Source: Fasciolopsis buskii
Lineage: Eukaryota; Platyhelminthes; Trematoda; Plagiorchiida; Fasciolidae
Assembly (NCBI GenBank): GCA_008360955.1
Contig: LUCM01008342.1
Location: 113,907-177,906 of the forward strand
Length of the DNA stretch: 64,000 nucleotides
Direction of reading: 5' to 3'
The notes under the pieces were generated by a model. It was given only the letters and a program-made list of their open reading frames with translations, had not been told where the DNA came from and searched no databases. The translations under genes and the position numbers were made by a program. The stretch's first letter is position 1. The number at the start of each line of letters is the position of its first letter. Below are positions 58,285 to 64,000 of the stretch, piece by piece.

Positions 58285-59801
58285 GTTTTCGAAGCCCTTA
58301 CAGTTTGTGACCAGTGGGTGATGGTATAATGCTATCTCCCCGGTTATGTCACTGGACTTAAACTTGTGGTATTTTGCCTTCTGAACAGAGAATCTACTGA
58401 CCTGTAGAACAACATATAATGCATTCCTGGGATAAACCACGTGCGCGTTAAACTTAACAGATTCCTAGAACCAGTAACCATTACCAAGTTATCGAATTGT
58501 ACGGAAGAAGCTGCCAGACGGATACGCCTCAATGATCTAGTAATATACCAACCGCGTTACATTGCTGTTCGATGGGTTCACACACGTCACAGTCTGAAAT
58601 GGACAACGCAAAATACGGTCATGGTGAGCCAAAGCCCAGAAAGTGTATCGGCCAGCATCAACACTTACATAACCCAGTCCAATATGGGGGTTCACAACTT
58701 GCTGGTTACAACATTTCTGCAACGACTACCTAATTTGCATTAAGCAACTAGTCCGCTTTTTTCCGATACATAACTGTAATTTTTGCTCTGCAGGAAAAGA
58801 AGTTTAGCTATGAATATTTCCCTAATTAGCAAGTAATTTTAGTGTGTTGTTTTGTCCAACAATTAATATCGGCATGTGTAGCAAATAGCTGTTAAGAAGT
58901 GATATTGGTGATTTGTTTATGTCCTCCCAGTCGCAATATTATTGTCGAAGGATGTCTAGGATATTAATTTTTTACACATGAATGTATTCATCTTCAGTTG
59001 CAGGATAGGATTCTCTGCGTGAATTCTTTTGTCGATGTGATAATGAATTATTCTTAAATCACGTTGTCGATTGCTTCTTGATGAAGGTATCTGATTGTGG
59101 AGAATAACATACATTCCGTCTCTTCAGTGTTTATGACCAATCATTATCACTAAGTCCAATAATGAAATACTTATCGCCTGGTTTAATAATACAGGAATTA
59201 CCCTTTTATAGAAAACACCTTATTGACATCGAGGCAACACCCATTTTTCATCTAATTTGGAGTAGCTCCCTTACTTTCTATCGCGGCCGGAAATCAGACC
59301 AGCGATCAATAAATGTATGAACTAATGGTCGTGGTGGATACACTCACTGACTACATTTTGATCCTAACTACTGACGACTGGTAATCTGACACAGAATCCC
59401 TTGAAAATGATTATGTTTATACCGATTGTATCCAGTGTTGATTTGGTCTCTCGATAGAATCGTTAACAGCGGTACCGAGACTAATGTGTCACCTGCGACC
59501 AGGTCATTTGCAATAAACACTCGGCCTTTTGTGATTCATCTAATCTTCATTAAAATCCAGACCATCGGATAGCATCCAGCAACTACGAGTTAATTGCCGG
59601 ATTATTAGAACTCCAGCTGGCGAAATGTGCCACAACACACAACCATTAGATCACCGAGTTTTCTTTGAATTAACCCATCCGTTTTCCTATCCCAGCAAAA
59701 ATAACGAGCTTTGTTGATGTTTGGCGCATACGGACATGTTCGTCAAGCTGAAAATTCACCATTTAATTATACGATACCGCACTAATTTAAGTTTAACTTA
59801 C
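58285..59801. other. intergenic or intronic DNA
   Basis: A plus frame at 58441-58743 (100 codons; TEEAARRIRLNDLVIYQPRY) is open after an AG but family-less. If the S1 protease exon to the right were functional, its C-terminal exon with the GDSGGP motif should lie here on minus. I cannot find it. Confidence 0.4.
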
Positions 59802-60199
59802 ATGGTTTTTGTAATAACGTTCCCATTGAAAACAGGCCACTTATGCACAAGTCCGAAATATTTAATGACTTGAACAGGGAAGCTGATTTCAGAATGACCA
59901 ATTCGGTGCACAGTTGAATGTCTACAAGTGCTTTCGCCATCTTTTGATTTCTGGTCATTGCTTAATGATATGTAGCACTTGTTCAGTACGATCTGAATTA
60001 CGTTAAGCAGCTTCTCTTTAGGTAACCTGCCCCCACCATGACTCGGTCTGGAGCCGAATAAATACATGCTGTTGGTAACCCATAGGGCAGGTGGGTACAA
60101 CAGGTTGGAATTTTGTGACCAAGTCACGCGCTTTGGTAGCCTAATAAAATATGCCTCAATAGTTATGTTTTCAAGGGACAAAGTTGTACTCGCTTCAAC
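59802..60199 (-). pseudogene. trypsin-like (S1) serine protease exon, catalytic residues degraded
   Basis: The minus frame reads ASTTLSLENITIEAYFIRLP, where trypsins have the '.ND(I/A)ALIRL' segment with the catalytic Asp. That Asp appears lost (TIEAYF). Next are KRVTWSQNSNLLYPPALWVT, then NSMYLFGSRPSHGGGRLPKE, where 'FGWG.....G.LP..L' is expected and FGWG is FGSR. Then KLLNVIQIVLNKCYIS follows, the usual 'L..V.I.VL...C' with its conserved Cys. Acceptor-like taatctag precedes and a consensus donor (accat|gtaagt) follows. The layout fits the middle of an S1 domain. The loss of Asp102-type and GWG residues suggests a pseudoprotease or relic. The 5' exon may be the segment at 61266-61466. Confidence 0.5.
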
Positions 60200-60380
60200 C
60201 TAGATTACTAGCACTAAATTACTCGATCTGACTGATAGCTACTAAACAATGGGAACATCCGTAAACTATTTGGGATTAAACTACACGGTCGATAAATCAT
60301 CCAAACGAATTCATTCATGGAGTTCAATCTCATCTTATTTTCCGTCTTGGTAAACTCTGGCCTATTTCAGTTAATCACTC

Positions 60381-60559
60381 GTTGACCGGCGGTGGTCAAG
60401 TGGATAAGACAGCAGCGTTTGGGCGTAAATGTCGCGGGTTCGACCCCTCACATTGCCTACCAATTTCCCCACGTGATAGCTCTCGGTTGGGTGCGGTCGC
60501 CTAACTGAAATAGTTGTACACTGCTACCTTATTCATAAAAGAAGTAAAAGGTAAAAGAG
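60381..60559 (+). repeat. tRNA-derived SINE, best-preserved copy
   Basis: It starts GTTGACCGGCGG and has an A-box TGGTCAAGTGG (60393-60403) and a B-box GGTTCGACCCC (60437-60447) at tRNA spacing. A non-tRNA body follows (TCTCGGTTGGGTGCGGTCGC), then an A-rich 3' end with AAGTAAAAGGTAAAAGAG. The start matches the copy at 21152, the A-box matches 6190, and the tail is the reverse complement of the tails at 16646, 21152 and 25284. It lies on plus inside the protease region, possibly in an intron. Confidence 0.75.
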
Positions 60560-60922
60560 AGATTGCGTGCTGAGCTTCATCGATGCACTGTGACCATAAA
60601 ACTAGATTGCAAGATCTGAAAATTAAATGAGGCACTAAACTGTACATGTAGGACGAAAGTTTATTTGTATTCACCTACACAGTGTAAACGAGTTAATTAG
60701 ACAAAAACGAGATTGGCATCACAAAGTGGAATGAAAAAAAACAAATATTTAGGTAGGAGATTCCCGAGCATGCCTACCTGACCAGTGACAATGACTGCAG
60801 ACCGGTCGTGTGCTTCTGGGGAACTACAATGTTTGAGTAAATCTGTATTAATGGTAAACAAGGAACTTTCTTCAAATTATGACGGTTTACTTACCAGTCT
60901 TTCCAATTTTCTCATGTTTTAG
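60560..60922. other. spacer within the protease-like region
   Basis: AT-rich DNA between the SINE and the plus-strand candidate exon. Nothing recognised. Confidence 0.4.
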
Positions 60923-61176
60923 GTTCACGAATACTTGATTCTCAAAGACCTATTGGTGGAACGGAGGAAGTCGCTGAGGAATTCACTCTGTGCTTTGAGA
61001 TGCGTTATTATAATGGGACATTTGTGAGGGACGGCGTCCCAGTGATAATTAACTTGACAATGAATACCAAAGTGCATCACTGTGGTGGGTTTACGAGCAA
61101 GGCACGAGATGCAGTCCAGCGCAGCTTCAAACATGGACAAGTAGCCAATGGGAATCGCAACAACAAGCGGTCGTGA
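60923..61176 (+). pseudogene. possible S1 protease N-terminal exon relic, plus strand
   Basis: After an acceptor (ttttctcatgttttag) one frame reads ILDSQRPIGGTEEVAEEF and, 26 residues on, TKVHHCGGFTSKARDAV. This resembles the trypsin start 'R(I/V)(I/V)GG.EA..G.FP' and the 'HFCGG(S/T)LI' segment with its conserved Cys. The catalytic 'TAAHC' is not present, and a TGA closes the frame at 61174. It lies on the strand opposite the stronger S1 exon at 59802, so either two relics are arranged head-on or this resemblance is accidental. Confidence 0.25.
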
Positions 61177-61265
61177 AACCCAAACATTCCGCGAAAGTCA
61201 TTGGGCAGAATGGAATCCCTCAATCGGACGATTTTCAACCTTGTACACAAGTCCATGAACTTTAC

Positions 61266-61466
61266 ATGTAAATCGAACTTGTTTCCGTTCTGTAGTGATC
61301 TTGTTGACTTCATTCGAGTAGCTTGGGTTGTAGCCAATAAAGCACCTATTGGTAACGCGTATCTGCTCGTTTCCGTGACCGACTGAATTTTGTATACTAA
61401 GGACATGTCCAAATACTACAATCGTTTGATACCCGTGCACCGTGTTTCGCTCCGAAGTTATATTCG
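61266..61466 (-). pseudogene. possible S1 protease internal exon, minus strand
   Basis: On minus, after gttacaag and before a donor-like cat|gtaaag, the frame reads SERNTVHGYQTIVVFGHVLS, IQNSVGHGNEQIRVTNRCFI and GYNPSYSNEVNK. The order resembles the trypsin segment '...V.VG.H.LS.......Q...V....(I)HP.Y'. It would sit directly upstream of the exon at 59802, on the same strand and in the right domain order. There is no catalytic residue in this segment to test. Confidence 0.35.
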
Positions 61467-62120
61467 CTTGTAACCCCAATTTGAACCGTGCCCGTTCGAA
61501 ACTATTCCCCAACCCGGATCGAGTGTGTGTATATTTTTCTCCCATTACTCTCAACGATTCTACAACGTGAATACTGCAACAGTAGGATTCAATACTGGAT
61601 CATATATTCCAACAAGAACAATCATGCAACGAGAACAACAAAGTCACCATTAGGAAACCATGAATGCACTGTGCAACTGTTTTATTCTTTTTGCAAATTT
61701 TCGGCAAATTGCACACATCTTGCCCGAATTTGAGAGGAAGTCGCACAACAAGTGTGTGGGTTGTCATGCGGCCAGTTTACTCCGGCTTTTTTCGTGAGTT
61801 CGTCATTGATTCATACCACCAGATGAGTCCTAACGAACCCTGGTCTAATCCATGCTTCATTTTTGATGGTGAATTTTATTTACTAGCGGTTTAATATAGT
61901 GATCAATTGAAAGTGACTAAAATATGGTTAAACAGACTCTCCAGTCTGGTGACCTGTCGTTCTACTATCACAACTAGTAATACTTCTAGTGTCACGCAGA
62001 TGCGTTGGTCCAAAGAGGCAGATTCATTACAAACCTAATTTATGTTCAATGCGGATTGATTGTCCGTAGGTGCTTGAACTGAACACAAAGGTTCCATACT
62101 GCTCCCGTTGGGATCGGCAC
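61467..62120. other. spacer within the protease-like region
   Basis: Overlapping short open frames on plus. The expected '.AAHC' exon of a minus-strand protease is not visible here. Confidence 0.4.
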
Positions 62121-62286
62121 CTGAACGCACAGAGAAAATCTGAAGAAGTATCCAACTATCACGGGTGTATTCTGTGTCATCGTGAAAAATGGAGCACTGG
62201 CTGGTTTGTCCTGACATGAGCATCATCCACGTGATGGTCAGCAAAGTGCCTGAAAAGAAAGATGTTGCATTTGGGTGATGCCACAA
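62121..62286 (-). CDS. weak candidate first exon with signal peptide
   Basis: ATG at 62286 starts MWHHPNATSFFSGTLLTITW then MMLMSGQTSQCSIF, a typical secretory signal (hydrophobic core about residues 9-24, small residues before the cut). The exon could end at a GT donor after TTCAG (62121). It sits upstream of the minus-strand S1-like segments, so it could be the secreted protease's first exon. This link is inference only. Confidence 0.28.
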
Positions 62287-62295
62287 TGAGTGTAG

Positions 62296-62526
62296 TTGTC
62301 ATTAGCCAATCAGCTGTCATTTAAAGGAAGACGTGGATCGTTGGATGACCGCTGTAAGGAGGCAACATTAAAAGAGCAGCAAACCATTGGTAGCTTCAGC
62401 TTGATCACGGTACATGCCACCTGGAGGACATGGTTCAATTTTCTCTCTGGTGAGCTCACATGCAATTCACGTGATGCAATCTGGTACAGCTTTGGCATAG
62501 GTTGCGCAGACAGTTACCCAATGTAA
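62296..62526 (+). other. open frame with weak resemblance to S1 protease C-terminus
   Basis: The plus frame ends SGELTCNSRDAIWYSFGIGC then ADSYP, followed by a possible donor (ccaat|gtaaac). 'PL.C.....W...GI..GC' is how trypsin domains read after GDSGGP, but the GDSGG itself is not present (FNFLSGE). It is in the same direction as the plus relic at 60923. Low confidence. Confidence 0.2.
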
Positions 62527-63918
62527 ACCGTGGCGAAAGCCTACTGTGAAGTCCAAATATGCCTCGAATGTCAATGTCGGTATTTGTCTTTTTTAAAAAT
62601 GAACTCACAGTTTGTTAAAAAGAACCGAGGGTGTTTCCCAGCTGCCGTGAGCTTCTCGGTTTTTATTTGGATTTATTATAGGGCTATATGGTTTCGTTGG
62701 ATGAACTTTTCCCAGCTGTACGTTAAATCAGTTATTCGCACCACGTCGAAGTTCATACCAAGAAGATAGTTCTGCTGGTCTGGACATAATTTTTGAAATG
62801 GCGTCTCACTGGTTTCCCTTTTCAGTACGCAAGGACGACAGAAGTTTTCATCCGGTGACTTCTATCAATAAATCATTCTTTGTTTTCCTCGGATGGTCTC
62901 GGCTATACCTACCGATCTCTATGGTCATGAGTTCCCACTTTAAATGAGATTTTGCATATTCGTGAACTGTCTCTGTCGATTTATTTAAAGATTACCAGGC
63001 AACAGTTCACTCTGACATAGGCATACTTACTCGGTTTAATCTCACGTGACTTAAGACGGTGTTTACCTATGGGGAAGTGTGTATCCTAACAGACAAGGGG
63101 ACACAAAGCAATCTTCGATGTACGCATAGAGCTCAGATTAAACAAGTCTAGCCTCAAAATAATTGCGTACCGATTCGTTTTATTTGTGGTTTCTAAATGG
63201 AAGGTGAGTCTTGGTCTTGTTGCCAGTAGTATGTTTCACATGTCGATGGATGAACGAAATTCCGGCTTTCTCGTTTATTGCAACTAGTCAGGTTTGCGTA
63301 CCCAGTATCCTCCTGCCCAAACGTCTCCATACTTGTGCACTGCTTTATTAATTTCTCATTGGAATCTCTGAAGGTGAACCGACGAATAACCGAAGTTCTT
63401 AAATGGATTTATCATCCATTCACGCTCCTAACGATACCCTTGTTCACCCGCATGACATTAGAAAATAATTTCGGAACCTTCACGGTTCCGTCTGCCTGTT
63501 TCCATTAATTAATGCGAGCAGCTTCGTTCATATGTTTCAATCACTGACACAGTTGAGAAGGAATATTGAAGTAAAATTTTCTCCGCTAAAAGACCACTGA
63601 CTCGTCGAAATTTGGGCAAAGTGAATATCAGAAATGGAGAAATATGAAAATGGTTGATAAAAAGTAGTATGACAAATAGTATCGTGGCAGAAATAAGGGT
63701 GTTGTGCTGAATAATTGATTCCGGCCTTGATAAAAACATGCGATACAGAAAGTGATCAGCGGCAATTTTGAACAAAAAGAAAGACCATTGAAAAAGAATT
63801 CTTATAAGAAAACGGCAAAAATTATGGAGTTGCGGGTGACAATATTCTGAGGGAAAATACGGTAAATGGAATAAAACAACCTCAGTACCAGAATATAATT
63901 CAAAAATTCCAAAGCTAT
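62527..63918. other. intergenic DNA up to the terminal microsatellite
   Basis: Open frames at 63278-63508 (plus) and 63509-63922 (minus, 138 codons, F/I/L-rich) have no family resemblance. Nothing recognised. Confidence 0.4.
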
Positions 63919-63920
63919 CC

Positions 63921-64000
<80 letters not shown>
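63919..64000. repeat. (ATCT)n microsatellite running off the window
   Basis: At least 20 perfect tetranucleotide units extend to the last base. The true length is unknown. Confidence 0.98.

Noticed and set aside
60381..60450. Functional tRNA gene
   Set aside because: Box spacing is right, but the acceptor stem does not form and related copies with a common tail occur elsewhere in the window.
63509..63922. 138-codon minus open frame next to the microsatellite
   Set aside because: Strongly F/I/L-rich, no recognisable topology or family, and it begins beside the repeat.

Overview
The window looks like nuclear DNA from a parasitic flatworm, most likely a digenean trematode. It is moderately AT-rich with no long open frames, operons or ribosome-binding sites. 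Coding is split into short exons with GT/AG splice signals. Much of the sequence is decayed non-LTR retrotransposon, Penelope-like element and tRNA-derived SINE. The organism call is an inference from retroelement protein flavour and from an invertebrate innexin exon, not from a species-specific marker.

Layout. 0-2.7 kb: the GIY-YIG end of a Penelope-like element, two RTE-like LINE 3' fragments (A and B), and the first coding exon of an innexin on the minus strand. 2.7-8.2 kb: mostly featureless, with one tRNA-like SINE head. 8.2-10.5 kb: the most complete LINE copy (C), carrying an endonuclease but no reverse transcriptase core. 13.8-15.2 kb: a hammerhead-ribozyme-like core and LINE copy D. 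15.4-17.1 kb: a GC-rich block and three tRNA-derived SINE pieces. 21-25 kb: another SINE, a Penelope reverse transcriptase motif and a SINE tail. 27.7 kb: a coding-like block with one stop. 31.4-32.2 kb: an older RTE-like LINE on minus. 35.9-37.0 kb: a CR1/Jockey-like LINE on plus. 37.6-51.3 kb: a long stretch with only weak candidate exons, the best at 49.3-51.3 kb on plus. 53.5-56.2 kb: LINE copy E, with endonuclease, a damaged reverse transcriptase and the 3' end. 59.8-62.5 kb: trypsin-like (S1) protease relics plus a clear SINE. The window ends inside an (ATCT)n microsatellite.

How the parts relate. The one securely recognised host gene is the innexin, whose remaining exons must lie left of the window. 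Everything else recognisable is mobile-element debris or a broken protease. The most informative pattern is in the RTE family. The four copies that cover the C-terminal coding region share the same in-frame TAG and the same 4-bp tandem duplication near the end of the ORF. They therefore descend from an already damaged master or from duplicated DNA rather than decaying independently.

Limits. I found no coherent, clearly new multi-gene system. Single-exon calls without a recognisable family are weak, because 40-80 codon open stretches arise by chance in DNA of this composition.
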